DNA of 41,473 nt, taken from assembly GCA_021841025.1 (NCBI GenBank), contig JAKBWA010000037.1, positions 1 through 41,473 on the forward strand, written 5' to 3'. Every line of letters starts with the position of its first letter. The stretch's first letter is position 1. A program made the translations under genes and the position numbers. Origin of the DNA: Bacillota bacterium (GTDB lineage Bacteria > Bacillota > Sulfobacillia > Sulfobacillales > Sulfobacillaceae). The notes under the pieces were generated by a model. The model was given only the letters and a program-made list of their open reading frames with translations. It was not told the origin of the DNA and did not search any database. Positions 1-8,771 of the stretch are shown piece by piece.

Positions 1-179
1 AGTATTTAACCCCGACCAAGATTACGTCCTTTCAGAAAAACCCGATGGTGCGCGTGCAGTGCGCGGAAGTATGCGGCCCGGGTCATCCCTGGATGGAAGC
101 GCCGCTCAAGGTCGTGTCTCATGCGCAGTTTGCCAAGTGGATCAAATATGAACAGTCTTTGGCCGGAAATGGCGGCTAA
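1..179 (+). CDS. ctaC: cytochrome c oxidase subunit II, C-terminal end (partial)
   Basis: Only the last 58 codons are in the window, frame starting at base 3. The peptide carries the CuA-site signature C-A-E-V-C-G-P-G-H-P-W-M: two cysteines, glutamate, histidine and methionine that bind the binuclear copper centre, which receives electrons from cytochrome c outside the membrane. The protein ends about 38 residues after this motif with GNGG and a TAA stop. There is therefore no fused C-terminal cytochrome c domain of the kind found in Bacillus caa3 oxidases, so an aa3-type enzyme fed by a separate electron donor is likely. The subunit I gene follows 55 bases later, as in a cox operon. The start and the membrane anchor lie outside the window. 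Confidence 0.93.
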   Translation, partial: YLTPTKITSFQKNPMVRVQCAEVCGPGHPWMEAPLKVVSHAQFAKWIKYEQSLAGNGG

Positions 180-234
180 CTATCCCTTTGGCTTGGAAGG
201 GGTAAGACCGTAATTAAGAGGAGGTAGAAATAGC

Positions 235-2139
235 GTGGCTCAATCCTTGTCCCAAGACATGCAAAATCCCCAAGGAGCAATGCGCCCGAAAGCGGGTATG
301 CCACCTGTTCTTCGTGCGTTTTTATGGGCGGCTATTGGCTTTATTGTGGTCAATGCATTCGTCGTCATTGTCGATCCCTTTCGTGGCCATCCGTTTGTCA
401 CAGGGCCTTCGGTAACCCTGGGCTGGGTTGGCGCCGTGATAGGATGGCTTCTCGGCATTGGTTCCTGGGAAAGCGTGATTTTGCCGACTTTTGGATATGC
501 AACATCCTGGCGTGAAAGACATAGCGGTTGGCGCCGATATTTTGAGTACAGCACGGACCATAAAGTCATTGCCTTACAATATATGATGTTTGCTGTCGGC
601 GGTTTTCTTATCGCAGGTGCTGTAGCAATGCTGATGCGTTACGAATTAATGACCCCCTACATGACCATTTTCCATTACCCGAGCAATTACCTGACCGCCG
701 TGGGAATCCATGGCACCATTATGATGTTTTCATTCGGCACCGTGATGATGATTGGCGGATTGGGCAATTACTTCGTTCCTCTGATGATAGGAGCAAGAGA
801 AACGGTTTTCTCGCGACTCTCGGGTATCGGTGTGTGGCTGGTTCCCGTGGGGATCTTAACAGTTCTTTTCAGCCCGTTATTGGGAGCATGGACAACCGGC
901 TGGCGAGGCTATCAGCCGCTGGCAGGACAAGACGCCAATGGTATTATCTTTTATTGGTTGGGCGTTTTGGCCTTGACAATGTCTTCTCTGATTGTGGCCT
1001 TGAATTTGGTGGCGACCGTGATGTTTCGCCGAGCTCCGGGTCTGACCTGGGGCCGTTTGCCCTTGTTTGTATGGGGACAAGTTACCGTCAACCTGCTGAT
1101 GTTGATTTGGTTCCCGGAAATTCAAACCACTTTCGTAATGGGGCTGTTGGACCACATCGTCCCCATGAACTTCTTTACGGCCACAGGCAGTCCCATGACT
1201 TTCTTAATGCTGTTTTGGCTTTTCGGGCATCCCGAGGTGTATATCATTGCCGTGCCGGCCTTTGCACTGTGGAATGAGATTATCCCCGTAATGGCTCAGA
1301 AATCCTTATTCGGTCGGCAATGGGCCGTTATCGGACTCGTGTTTGTCATGATGCTCTCGGGATTAGTTTGGGCGCATCACATGTTTACCAACATTCGAAA
1401 CAGTGAAATTCTCCCTTTTTCCTTCTTTACTGAGATGATTTCCATTCCGACGGGATTTGCCTATATGGCAGCGATTGGAACATTGTGGAAATCTAAGATC
1501 CGTCTAACTACGCCTGCATTGTTGGTGTTGATGAGCATGTTCAACTTCCTTATCGGAGGTCTGACGGGTGTGTTTTTAGCCGACCCTATTGTGAACTTGC
1601 AGTTGCACGATACGTTTTGGGTCGTAGGACATTTTCATTACACCATTATCGGCTCTATGGTGTTTACGGCCATGGCGGCGACGTATTATTGGCTGCCTAA
1701 ATGGTCTGGGCGCATGGCCAATGAAACGTGGGCAAAGACGCTCTCCATCATCACGTTTCTGGCATTCAATCTCACCTTCAGTCAGTTCTTTCTATTAGGG
1801 CTTCACGGGATGAACCGGTGGGTTCCTGCGTATCCGTCCTATTTGCAGCCGATGAATTTTGAAGTCTCGATCTTTGCCTTCATTTTAGGAGCATCGTTCT
1901 TGGCTCACATCATCTTCATTGGATGGACATGGGTTAACGGCAAGACTTGTGGAGAAAATCCGTGGAATGCCAAAACTCCGGAATGGTTTACCACTTCTCC
2001 TCCGCCTCGTGAGAATTTTCCCGCGCAGCCAGAAATTGTGGCAGGATTTTATACCTATGGCGAGGGGGCAAAACCTGCCGTAAGCCAGAGTGCATTGAGC
2101 GAGTTGGCGGTTACACGTGAGCCAGAGCTAGAAAGTTAG
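235..2139 (+). CDS. ctaD: cytochrome c oxidase subunit I
   Basis: Catalytic heme-copper subunit that reduces O2 and pumps protons. The GTG start at 235 follows a strong GAGGAGG site. Ligands are visible: His159 (low-spin heme) in GIHGTIMMF, His332 in HPEVY with the cross-linking Tyr336 and the A-type Glu334, His381-His382 (CuB), and His466 and His468 in VVGHFHY (high- and low-spin hemes). At 634 residues it is at the long end for the family. The first ~100 residues hold two additional hydrophobic segments before the usual first helix, which begins near the YSTDHK motif. It lies between the subunit II and III genes in one operon. Confidence 0.97.
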   Translation: MAQSLSQDMQNPQGAMRPKAGMPPVLRAFLWAAIGFIVVNAFVVIVDPFRGHPFVTGPSVTLGWVGAVIGWLLGIGSWESVILPTFGYATSWRERHSGWRRYFEYSTDHKVIALQYMMFAVGGFLIAGAVAMLMRYELMTPYMTIFHYPSNYLTAVGIHGTIMMFSFGTVMMIGGLGNYFVPLMIGARETVFSRLSGIGVWLVPVGILTVLFSPLLGAWTTGWRGYQPLAGQDANGIIFYWLGVLALTMSSLIVALNLVATVMFRRAPGLTWGRLPLFVWGQVTVNLLMLIWFPEIQTTFVMGLLDHIVPMNFFTATGSPMTFLMLFWLFGHPEVYIIAVPAFALWNEIIPVMAQKSLFGRQWAVIGLVFVMMLSGLVWAHHMFTNIRNSEILPFSFFTEMISIPTGFAYMAAIGTLWKSKIRLTTPALLVLMSMFNFLIGGLTGVFLADPIVNLQLHDTFWVVGHFHYTIIGSMVFTAMAATYYWLPKWSGRMANETWAKTLSIITFLAFNLTFSQFFLLGLHGMNRWVPAYPSYLQPMNFEVSIFAFILGASFLAHIIFIGWTWVNGKTCGENPWNAKTPEWFTTSPPPRENFPAQPEIVAGFYTYGEGAKPAVSQSALSELAVTREPELES

Positions 2140-2169
2140 AGTCACAAAAGAAAAGAGGAGGTGAGTTGA

Positions 2170-2742
2170 TTGTCTAGTCAATTGCAAGAACTCGGACTGG
2201 GAAAAGAGATGACGCCCCGTAACCACCGGGCCGTGCGATTTGGATTTCTCTTTCTGGTTGCAACCCAGATCGTTCCCTATGTGGTACTGTATGAAGCCAA
2301 ATATGTTTATGCTGGCAGCTACGTCTCGCCTCGAGCAAGCCAAATTCTCGGTGTGGTGACGGTAGCGATTATGTTAATATCTTTGGCCTTAGCGTGGAGT
2401 GTAAAAGGAATTATTCACACCACGGGAGACCAGGAGGCCATTCGCCGGCGACTGAAGATGACCCTCCTCAGCGGGATTTTGGCCATCATGACGACGTTTT
2501 ACCAGTGGTCAGGCCGTTATACAGCACCCGAGTCCCGCTTCGGTGAGATGTTTTACATTATTACCGGTGCCGATATCCTATACGCGGTGGTAGGGATTAT
2601 TATTCTGTGGGCCGCCATCTCCCGGGCCGGGCGAATCAGCCTGAAGCCCGAAAGGTACTGGATAGCGGATGCTGCGCGCTACTTCTGGACCTTTGTGACG
2701 CTGGCTTGGATAGGGAGTTGGATTGCCGTTTATCTTCTCTAA
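2170..2742 (+). CDS. ctaE: cytochrome c oxidase subunit III-like protein
   Basis: A 190-residue integral membrane protein with about five hydrophobic helices, starting at TTG 2170 behind AAGAGGAGGTGA. Its length, helix pattern and C-terminal W-F-V-T-L-x-W segment ending in YLL fit bacterial heme-copper oxidase subunit III, which stabilises subunit I and its proton uptake. It is 30 bases downstream of subunit I, so co-transcription and probably coordinated assembly are expected. The sequence is divergent and the assignment rests partly on operon position. Confidence 0.82.
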   Translation: MSSQLQELGLGKEMTPRNHRAVRFGFLFLVATQIVPYVVLYEAKYVYAGSYVSPRASQILGVVTVAIMLISLALAWSVKGIIHTTGDQEAIRRRLKMTLLSGILAIMTTFYQWSGRYTAPESRFGEMFYIITGADILYAVVGIIILWAAISRAGRISLKPERYWIADAARYFWTFVTLAWIGSWIAVYLL

Positions 2743-2828
2743 ATCACAGACGAAATGGGGCGCTTCGCTGTTCTAAGGGCACGATGCCAGTGGGCAAATA
2801 AAATGACTTGCAAGGGGGCAATCGGGAT

Positions 2829-3065
2829 ATGAGCGGAGGATTTTGGCCAAGCTTACCATTGAAAATGCCATATAGTGAGGGGATGTCCCACTGGTGGGAT
2901 CCCGCTTGGTGGATTTTTCAAATTGTCGTGATGTCCATCTTGCTATTGACGTTGCGGCGCGTGGCGATGAGTGTCGACCGCGACGAAAGTTCAAAACCGA
3001 GTACGTCGAGACGGCCAGGGACGAGTAGCACACCAACAGATAAGCCACCCACACTTCCCGGGTAA
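2829..3065 (+). CDS. small single-span membrane protein at end of cox operon
   Basis: A 78-residue ORF. I chose ATG 2829 because AAGGGGGC lies about 10 bases upstream; an in-frame TTG at 2808 is the alternative. An N-terminal aromatic stretch (HWWDPAWW) leads into one hydrophobic helix at about residues 29-45, followed by a basic Ser/Thr/Pro-rich tail. It is the last gene before a strong terminator and follows oxidase subunit III, so it may be a small oxidase-associated subunit (subunit IV-like). That role is inferred from position only; I do not recognise the family. Confidence 0.6.
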   Translation: MSGGFWPSLPLKMPYSEGMSHWWDPAWWIFQIVVMSILLLTLRRVAMSVDRDESSKPSTSRRPGTSSTPTDKPPTLPG

Positions 3066-3097
3066 AAAAAAGGCTGGCTTATGGTCAGCCTTTTTTT
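3064..3097 (+). terminator. Rho-independent terminator of the cox operon
   Basis: An A-run precedes the stem GGCTG...CAGCC (3072-3076 with 3086-3090), which is followed by seven T. The flanking A and T runs extend the stem, so it can work in both directions. It begins at the stop codon of the small membrane protein gene. Confidence 0.92.
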
Positions 3098-3200
3098 CTA
3101 CATAACTTGGCAAATGAAATGCGGGACGTTATAGTTAGTTCGATAGGGTCACTAATTAAGTTTCCGGTAGGGCTTATTAATCAATGCCGAGGTGAAGACA

Positions 3201-4103
3201 ATGTACGCGCAGTCAGTGCCTCAGTCGCGCTCCATGACGACGACTGTGGCAGATTATGTAACGTTAATGAAGCCGCGAATTATTTCCTTGCTCCTGATTA
3301 CGGCATACTGCGCGATGGTTGTTGCGGCAGGGCATCTTCCTTCGCTTAGTCTTACGGTGCTGACGATGATTGGACTGACGCTGTCAAGCGGCGGAGCCCA
3401 TGCCGTAAATATGTGGTATGACCGAGATATCGATGGGCTGATGCATAGAACAAAAATGCGTCCAGTGGTGCAAGGGCGTGTTCCCGCGGTTCATTCTTTA
3501 ATTTTCGGCATCATTTTGCAGATGGTGTCATTTTTGGGTTTGGGTTTTTTGGTCAATTGGGCGACGGCTTTATGTTCTCTTGGCGGGTTTTTGTTTTATG
3601 TGTTTGTGTATACAATCTGGTTGAAGCGGCGGACACCGCAAAATATCGTTATTGGCGGTGCGGCTGGAGCCTTTCCTCCTTTGGTCGGTTGGGCAGCAGT
3701 GACTGGCAGTGTGGGCTGGGCCGCTATTTTAATGTTTCTGATTATCTTTTTGTGGACACCGCCTCATTTTTGGGCTCTAGCCTTATACAAACAAGATGAC
3801 TACCGTAATGCCGGGATTCCCATGATGCCCGTCGTGCGTGGGGAAAAAGTGACGAAAACACAAAGTATGATCTATGCTTGGCTGTTGTTGGCCGCATCGG
3901 TGGCACTGTATTTTACCGGTACTGTCTCCTGGGTTTACCTGGTGATTGCGATTGCTCTGGGCCTTGGGTTTATTGTTTACCATGTTTTTCTTTTGCGAGA
4001 ACACGAACCCGAGGTCAGATGGGCGAAGAAGACCTTTAAGTTTTCTCTCATATACATGATGGTGATATTTTTCGGCATGATCTTAGCACTGCCGCATCGT
4101 TGA
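3201..4103 (+). CDS. ctaB: protoheme IX farnesyltransferase (heme O synthase)
   Basis: UbiA-superfamily prenyltransferase that transfers a farnesyl group to heme B to give heme O, the precursor of heme A for the oxidase encoded upstream. The first Asp-rich motif N-M-W-Y-D-R-D-I-D is near residues 70-78, followed by the conserved H-R-T-K-M-R-P. The second motif is around Y-K-Q-D-D-Y-R-N-A-G. About eight hydrophobic helices are visible in 300 residues, the usual size. I chose ATG 3201, with CGAGGTG seven bases upstream, over an in-frame GTG at 3192 that lies within that site. It has its own upstream region behind the cox terminator and its own terminator. Confidence 0.96.
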   Translation: MYAQSVPQSRSMTTTVADYVTLMKPRIISLLLITAYCAMVVAAGHLPSLSLTVLTMIGLTLSSGGAHAVNMWYDRDIDGLMHRTKMRPVVQGRVPAVHSLIFGIILQMVSFLGLGFLVNWATALCSLGGFLFYVFVYTIWLKRRTPQNIVIGGAAGAFPPLVGWAAVTGSVGWAAILMFLIIFLWTPPHFWALALYKQDDYRNAGIPMMPVVRGEKVTKTQSMIYAWLLLAASVALYFTGTVSWVYLVIAIALGLGFIVYHVFLLREHEPEVRWAKKTFKFSLIYMMVIFFGMILALPHR

Positions 4104-4122
4104 TTAGGCATTGTATGCTGCC

Positions 4123-4156
4123 AAAAGAACAGGCCATGAATGCGGTGGCCTGTTTT
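4123..4156 (+). terminator. Rho-independent terminator after ctaB
   Basis: Perfect 9-base stem AACAGGCCA / TGGCCTGTT (4128-4136 with 4146-4154) with a 9-base loop, flanked by AAAA on the left and a T-run on the right. Located 20 bases after the ctaB stop. Confidence 0.88.
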
Positions 4157-4244
4157 GCTGTAGTCAGTCATAGTAAAATCTTGACATGGAGATCTTAGGA
4201 TTCAAGGATCATGACAAACAACTTGGGAGATGGGGGGGCGAAAA

Positions 4245-5570
4245 GTGCGGCCAAACTATAAGGTATTAAGCGTCTATTTGCTGGGTGTGTTCGTGGGAGC
4301 CTTAGACACCAACGTGTTGGGACCTGTGTTTCCGGTTATTGCGCGATCATTTCATGTAAACTTGGAAGTGGCAGCGTGGACCGTAACGGCATATACCGTG
4401 GCCTATATTGCTTCAACAGTGTTGTCTGGCGCTCTCGGGGATCGATTAGGACACCGTAAGGTATTTGTCTGGGGCATCATTTTGTTCGCGGTGGCCTCTG
4501 TGACAGCGGCTTCGAGCCGGGAATTTATGCTGTTTATGATAGCTCGCATTGTCCAGGGAGCTGGGGCCGGGGCTGTGTATCCCAATGGCCAGGCGGAAGG
4601 TTTAAAAGAGTTTCCTCCGGAAAAACACGGGATGGCTTTGGGAATGTTTGGAGCGGTTTTTGGCCTGGCGAGTATCGTGGGGCCGACTTTGGGAGGTATA
4701 TTGGGCCAAGTGTTTGGATGGCCCGCGGTGTTTATTGTCAATCTGCCCATCGCCCTTGTCGTATTGGTGATGCTGCGCAACACCCCTCCTTCGACAGTCA
4801 CGGCACGACCCTTGCCGGACTGGCTGGGTGGTGCCAGTTTCAGCGCCGGACTGGCTAGCATTTTGTTGGTGATTATGGGCCAAGGGTTGGTACGGGTAGT
4901 ATTTCTGGTTCTGTCCATCGTCTTTTTCGGTTTGATGGTGTGGCGTCAACGGGTTGCGCCCACGCCGTTCTTGGATTCCAAGCCTCTGGCGAACAAGGCG
5001 GGAATAGCTGTTATGGTTGGGGCGGCATTAATTGGCTTGGATATGTCGGCAGCGATTTTTGTGCCCACATTAGTCCAGTCTGACTTGCACTTTTCGGTAT
5101 TGCAATCAGGTTTGGCCCTGTTGCCGGCGGCATTTACCGGAGCTTTGCTGGCAGGAGCCGGGGGAGTTTTGGTAGACCGGATGGGCGCAAAAAAAATTCT
5201 GTCGGTCGGACTTCTAGCCGCGGCTATGGGGGGCATTCTGCTGGCCTGGCCCCATTTGACCTTTTTCCGTTTTATTTTGGCCATGATGGCCTTAGGACTG
5301 GGCACAGCGTTTACGATGGGAGCGCCTTTGAACCGTTTGGCCCTCGATTTGTATCAGAGTCATCAAGCCGGTGAAGCGCTGTCACTCATGGCGGTCTTTC
5401 GGGCCGTAGGTCTTGCCGCAGGTCCCATCTTGCTGACAGCAGCCAAAGTGGTTCATGGATTTACCGGAATGTATGGAACCGTAGCCGTAGCGTCAATCAT
5501 TGGCGCTTTGGTATTTCTTATGGTTCCCGAGACCTCTCGCGTCAGAGAGTCAGTGGTGCAAAAGGGTTAG
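4245..5570 (+). CDS. MFS transporter (drug:H+ antiporter type)
   Basis: About 441 residues with repeated hydrophobic helices typical of 12-14-span major facilitator permeases. Motif A is seen as G-D-R-L-G-H-R-K after helix 2, and motif C-like glycines as G-x-V-F-G-L-A-S-I-V-G-P-T-L-G-G in helix 5. It starts at GTG 4245 with a GGGGGGG run six bases upstream; an ATG at 4230 is in frame but has a poorly spaced ribosome site. Substrate cannot be predicted; export of small toxic molecules is the family norm. Its stop codon overlaps by 4 bases that of the convergent thioredoxin-like gene, with no terminator between them. Confidence 0.88.
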   Translation: MRPNYKVLSVYLLGVFVGALDTNVLGPVFPVIARSFHVNLEVAAWTVTAYTVAYIASTVLSGALGDRLGHRKVFVWGIILFAVASVTAASSREFMLFMIARIVQGAGAGAVYPNGQAEGLKEFPPEKHGMALGMFGAVFGLASIVGPTLGGILGQVFGWPAVFIVNLPIALVVLVMLRNTPPSTVTARPLPDWLGGASFSAGLASILLVIMGQGLVRVVFLVLSIVFFGLMVWRQRVAPTPFLDSKPLANKAGIAVMVGAALIGLDMSAAIFVPTLVQSDLHFSVLQSGLALLPAAFTGALLAGAGGVLVDRMGAKKILSVGLLAAAMGGILLAWPHLTFFRFILAMMALGLGTAFTMGAPLNRLALDLYQSHQAGEALSLMAVFRAVGLAAGPILLTAAKVVHGFTGMYGTVAVASIIGALVFLMVPETSRVRESVVQKG

Positions 5571-6154
5571 GATGTGGCCCGGGACTCGATACGCGAAGCC
5601 GAAGTAATGCCGTTGAAGGTGTAGACGATTTTCCCGTGGGCATTAAGAATGAAGATCGTGGGCAGATACTGTGTTTTTTTGGCAAAAATAGTGTGGTCCT
5701 GGGGATCAATCGTAAAGTGACTCAAGGGCTCATGGTAAATGGCCGCGTAGCGGCGCAAGACCATTGTGAGAGCTTTGATGCCGGCGGTTGTGATGCCAAG
5801 ATACTTGGCGTGCCCGTCTTGCCCGGCATTAGGATTGTTCTTGGGGCCGGCTACCCCGATGCCGTCACGGGGAGAAATATCCACCAGCGTGACATTAATG
5901 TGGTGCCGTTGCCCCCACTTTATCAGTGCGGGCTCCTGCCATTTTGCTTCCCAGGCACAATACTTGCACCATGACGCCATCGTAATAACGATGCCTCCCC
6001 GGCTTCCGACAAATGTCCGGGACTGCCACGAGTTTTGAGGGACAGACCACACTTTATAGCGTGGAAGGCTCTGAGCAGTGCTTTGGCTTCCGCAACCCGC
6101 CACTAATAAGGATAGTGCCGTCAGGGACCACAAACTTTTCGGCATACTGCGCAT
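5567..6154 (-). CDS. thioredoxin-fold lipoprotein (TlpA/ResA-like)
   Basis: 195 residues. The N-terminal signal ends in the lipobox L-V-A-G-C with Cys21 as the lipidated residue, so the protein should be anchored outside the membrane. The redox motif W-C-K-Y-C (Cys63, Cys66) and a later Y-L-P-T-I-F-I-L strand with the cis-proline mark a thioredoxin fold. An insertion between the active site and the cis-Pro strand (roughly 70 residues) is longer than in classical thioredoxin, as in TlpA/ResA/PrxU-type proteins. A role in extracytoplasmic thiol reduction, for example cytochrome or CuA maturation, is inferred. AAGGAG lies 14 bases upstream of the ATG, a long spacing. Confidence 0.85.
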   Translation of the reverse strand: MRSMPKSLWSLTALSLLVAGCGSQSTAQSLPRYKVWSVPQNSWQSRTFVGSRGGIVITMASWCKYCAWEAKWQEPALIKWGQRHHINVTLVDISPRDGIGVAGPKNNPNAGQDGHAKYLGITTAGIKALTMVLRRYAAIYHEPLSHFTIDPQDHTIFAKKTQYLPTIFILNAHGKIVYTFNGITSASRIESRATS

Positions 6155-6250
6155 AGATTATGCAAGACTCCTTCCTAGGCACCTTCACTGGCTGTACGAC
6201 CTATTTGATAATCGTATTGTACCACGGAACCGGCTACGCAACCGGGGTGC

Positions 6251-6286
6251 AATGCCCTGGGGGGTATGTAATGCCCTGAGGTATGT
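6251..6286. repeat. short imperfect tandem duplication
   Basis: AATGCCCTGGGGGGTATGT (6251-6269) is followed immediately by AATGCCCTGAGGTATGT (6270-6286), differing by two bases of length and one substitution. It lies in the non-coding interval 6155-6443, upstream of both the lipoprotein gene (minus strand) and the small membrane gene (plus strand). Function unknown. Confidence 0.7.
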
Positions 6287-6443
6287 GGCAGTTAGGGACA
6301 ATTGTGGTTAGTTATTACCGGCTATGTCACCTTGATTATCGTGTTCATTCCTTCTACAATGAAGATTATCATCACGTGTCGGCGCTACGAAATAGCGAGA
6401 ATCCGGTTGAATATTCGAAAAATGACGGTGGGAGTGAGTAGAC

Positions 6444-6731
6444 ATGGACCAACTGGTGTTGGATGCAGTAGGTGTCTCGATTTTTGATGCGCTCTGGATT
6501 CTCCTTCCGACGGCTCTTTTCGTTGCCTTTGGGTGGCGAATGATAACGTGGCTTAGCAAAGAATATCCCAAGGAGGTAGCCTATGGGGAAGAGTATCCCC
6601 AATGGCTCCAGCCACCGTCAGAAACGAATCCCGGAACTGTTCCCCCCGAATGGGCTGTCATTCGCGGAGGGCAGCGTGGCCGGGGGGTGCGGATTCGAAG
6701 AAAAATACCGCGCCGCCACGAATCTCCGTAA
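6444..6731 (+). CDS. small membrane protein of unknown function
   Basis: A 95-residue ORF with ATG 6444 behind GGGAGTGAG. One N-terminal hydrophobic helix (about residues 9-34) is followed by a Pro-rich region with W-L-Q-P-P and then a strongly basic tail rich in Arg/Gly (residues 75-95). A terminator-like hairpin follows 40 bases after the stop. The strong ribosome site, defined terminator and amphipathic composition support a real gene. No family recognised. Confidence 0.6.
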   Translation: MDQLVLDAVGVSIFDALWILLPTALFVAFGWRMITWLSKEYPKEVAYGEEYPQWLQPPSETNPGTVPPEWAVIRGGQRGRGVRIRRKIPRRHESP

Positions 6732-6771
6732 GGGGCAGAACCTGAGCAAATGAGAATAGCTGTAGTCCATT

Positions 6772-6802
6772 AAAGCCGGGAGCCGTGACTCTGGGCTTTT
6801 TT
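6772..6802 (+). terminator. probable Rho-independent terminator
   Basis: AAAGCC (6772-6777) pairs with GGCTTT (6794-6799), with a further GAG/CTC inside, followed by TTTTTT with one break. It ends the small membrane protein transcript. Confidence 0.7.
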
Positions 6803-6902
6803 GGTTTACACAAGAAGAGGAGAATGCCACAATCGGTGTGGGCAGTATCCCATCTGGGCAGATTTGAGATAATGAGTCGCAATGAGAGGAGAAGCCGAGT
6901 TT

Positions 6903-8702
6903 ATGAGTGAATGGCGATTCGACGGGCCTGACGTAGAAGATTTTTTTCGCTATGCGAATATCACCTGTTTTAGTGTCCAAAAGGACGAAAAACATATTGC
7001 TATCGGAACTAATTTAGGCGGGGAGTTCGATGTTTGGGGCATGGAAGAACCGGTATATTATCCACATCAATTAAGTCATGTGGGCCAAATGGTGCATGAG
7101 GTGCACTATGATCCCTCAGGGCGCTATATTCTTTTTACCGCTGACCATGATGGAGACGAGAACACGCAAATGTATTTGCTGCCACCTCACGGCGGGAAAG
7201 CGAAAGTGATTCGTGAAGCGCCGGATCATAAGCAATTGGTGTTGCATGTTTCTAAAGACGGAAAAATCGTGTACTATGCCTCAGACCGTGACAATCCTTC
7301 ATTTTTCAACAATTACCGGCTGGATCTCGAAACCGGTGAGGAAGAGTTGGCTGTGGAAGGCAAGGACGTACCGACTTACATTGCGCAAGTGTCGGAGGAT
7401 GAGCACGTTGTTTTGGTGCTGAAAATGTTTGCCAACACGTTTATTGCCGGATTTGTCGTGCAAAATGGCTCATGGAAACCCGTCGTGAAAGACCCCCAGA
7501 TTCCTCATATCGTGTATGGCGCAGAATTTACCGATGAGAACACCATGTATGTGACAACCAATTATGGCGCTGAATTCAGTTATCTTGCCCGCTATGACGT
7601 GGGTACCGGCGAGTTGGAGATGATCCGGCAAGTTGACGGTGAGGACTTAACCGATGTGAAATGGGACGCTGGCCGTCAGTGTCTGTATGTCTTGAGTCAT
7701 GCTGGAGTCGAGGACGGATTGTATGTTCTGAATATTTCCCGCAATGAAAGCGAATGGAAAAAGATTCCTCTGCCCGTGAGCCTTGTGAGCGGATGGGATG
7801 TGACGGAACGGGGACGCGTCTATGTGCTGGGACAATCCGAAGTCTTCCCCAATAATTTGTTTCGGTGGGATCCTCGGGATAATACCTGGACGCAATTGAC
7901 AGATAACCGGTCAATGGGCGTAGATCCCAACAAAGCTGCCCAGGCGGAAGTCGTCAAATATCCTTCGTTTGACGGAAAGATGATTGAGGCCCTGTGGTTT
8001 TCTCCGCCCCGGGGAAAAACCAATGGCTATACCATTATTTGGCCTCACGGGGGACCTCAATATGCGGAACGTCGCCAATTTCGCAGTATCGTCCAATATT
8101 TTGTGCGTCAGGGCTATCAGTTTTTTGCCCCGAACTTCCGCGGAAGCACGGGCTATGGCCGAACCTTCAGCACTTTAGTGGAGGGAGACTGGGGAGGAGG
8201 GCCCAGGGAGGATATGATAGCCGGCATCGAGTGGCTTTTGGCCAAGAAATGGGCGGATAGGGAAAAAATATTTCTTATGGGGGGAAGTTATGGGGGCTAT
8301 ATGGCCTTGCTATTGCATGGAAGGCACCCCGAATATTTCAAGGCCGTCGTCGATATCTTTGGCCCCTCCAATTTATTCACGTTTCATGATTCCGTTCCTG
8401 CTTCCTGGAAACCTGTAATGGATAAATTTTTGGGTAATCCCACGACTCAAGCCGACAAATTTCGCGAAGACTCGCCCATCACTTATTTGGAAAGCATGAC
8501 ACAACCCATGCTGGTCATTCAAGGAGCCAATGACCCCAGGGTCGTCAAACAAGAATCCGATCAATTGGTCAAGGCACTGAGAGATTTAGGACGGCAGGTG
8601 GAGTATATGGTTCTCGACGACGAAGGACACGGATTTGCCAAAAAAACCAACGAAATTGCCGTGTATCGAAAGATTGCGGAATTTTTTCACCAATATCAAT
8701 GA
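6903..8702 (+). CDS. S9-family serine peptidase (acylaminoacyl-peptidase/prolyl oligopeptidase type)
   Basis: About 599 residues. An N-terminal beta-propeller-like half (residues ~15-340, with repeated Y-x-D/W-D and S-x-D-G patterns) precedes an alpha/beta-hydrolase domain. The nucleophile motif G-G-S-Y-G-G-Y gives Ser462; Asp544 lies in G-A-N-D-P-R-V and His576 in D-D-E-G-H-G-F, a complete triad. No signal peptide, so the enzyme is cytoplasmic and should cleave short or N-acylated peptides gated by the propeller. I prefer ATG 6903 because GAGGAG is upstream; ATG 6882 is in frame. It stands alone between a terminator and the NfeD gene. Confidence 0.93.
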   Translation: MSEWRFDGPDVEDFFRYANITCFSVQKDEKHIAIGTNLGGEFDVWGMEEPVYYPHQLSHVGQMVHEVHYDPSGRYILFTADHDGDENTQMYLLPPHGGKAKVIREAPDHKQLVLHVSKDGKIVYYASDRDNPSFFNNYRLDLETGEEELAVEGKDVPTYIAQVSEDEHVVLVLKMFANTFIAGFVVQNGSWKPVVKDPQIPHIVYGAEFTDENTMYVTTNYGAEFSYLARYDVGTGELEMIRQVDGEDLTDVKWDAGRQCLYVLSHAGVEDGLYVLNISRNESEWKKIPLPVSLVSGWDVTERGRVYVLGQSEVFPNNLFRWDPRDNTWTQLTDNRSMGVDPNKAAQAEVVKYPSFDGKMIEALWFSPPRGKTNGYTIIWPHGGPQYAERRQFRSIVQYFVRQGYQFFAPNFRGSTGYGRTFSTLVEGDWGGGPREDMIAGIEWLLAKKWADREKIFLMGGSYGGYMALLLHGRHPEYFKAVVDIFGPSNLFTFHDSVPASWKPVMDKFLGNPTTQADKFREDSPITYLESMTQPMLVIQGANDPRVVKQESDQLVKALRDLGRQVEYMVLDDEGHGFAKKTNEIAVYRKIAEFFHQYQ

Positions 8703-8771
8703 CACCGCCCCTAGGACATTCTATGATGAAAAGGCAGACGATGATTATTCGACACGATATAGGTGAGCGCT

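Noticed and set aside
834-1277. 147-codon frame overlapping ctaD, and similar long frames inside other genes
   Set aside because: They lie wholly inside genes with complete family motifs and show no ribosome sites or domain signatures.
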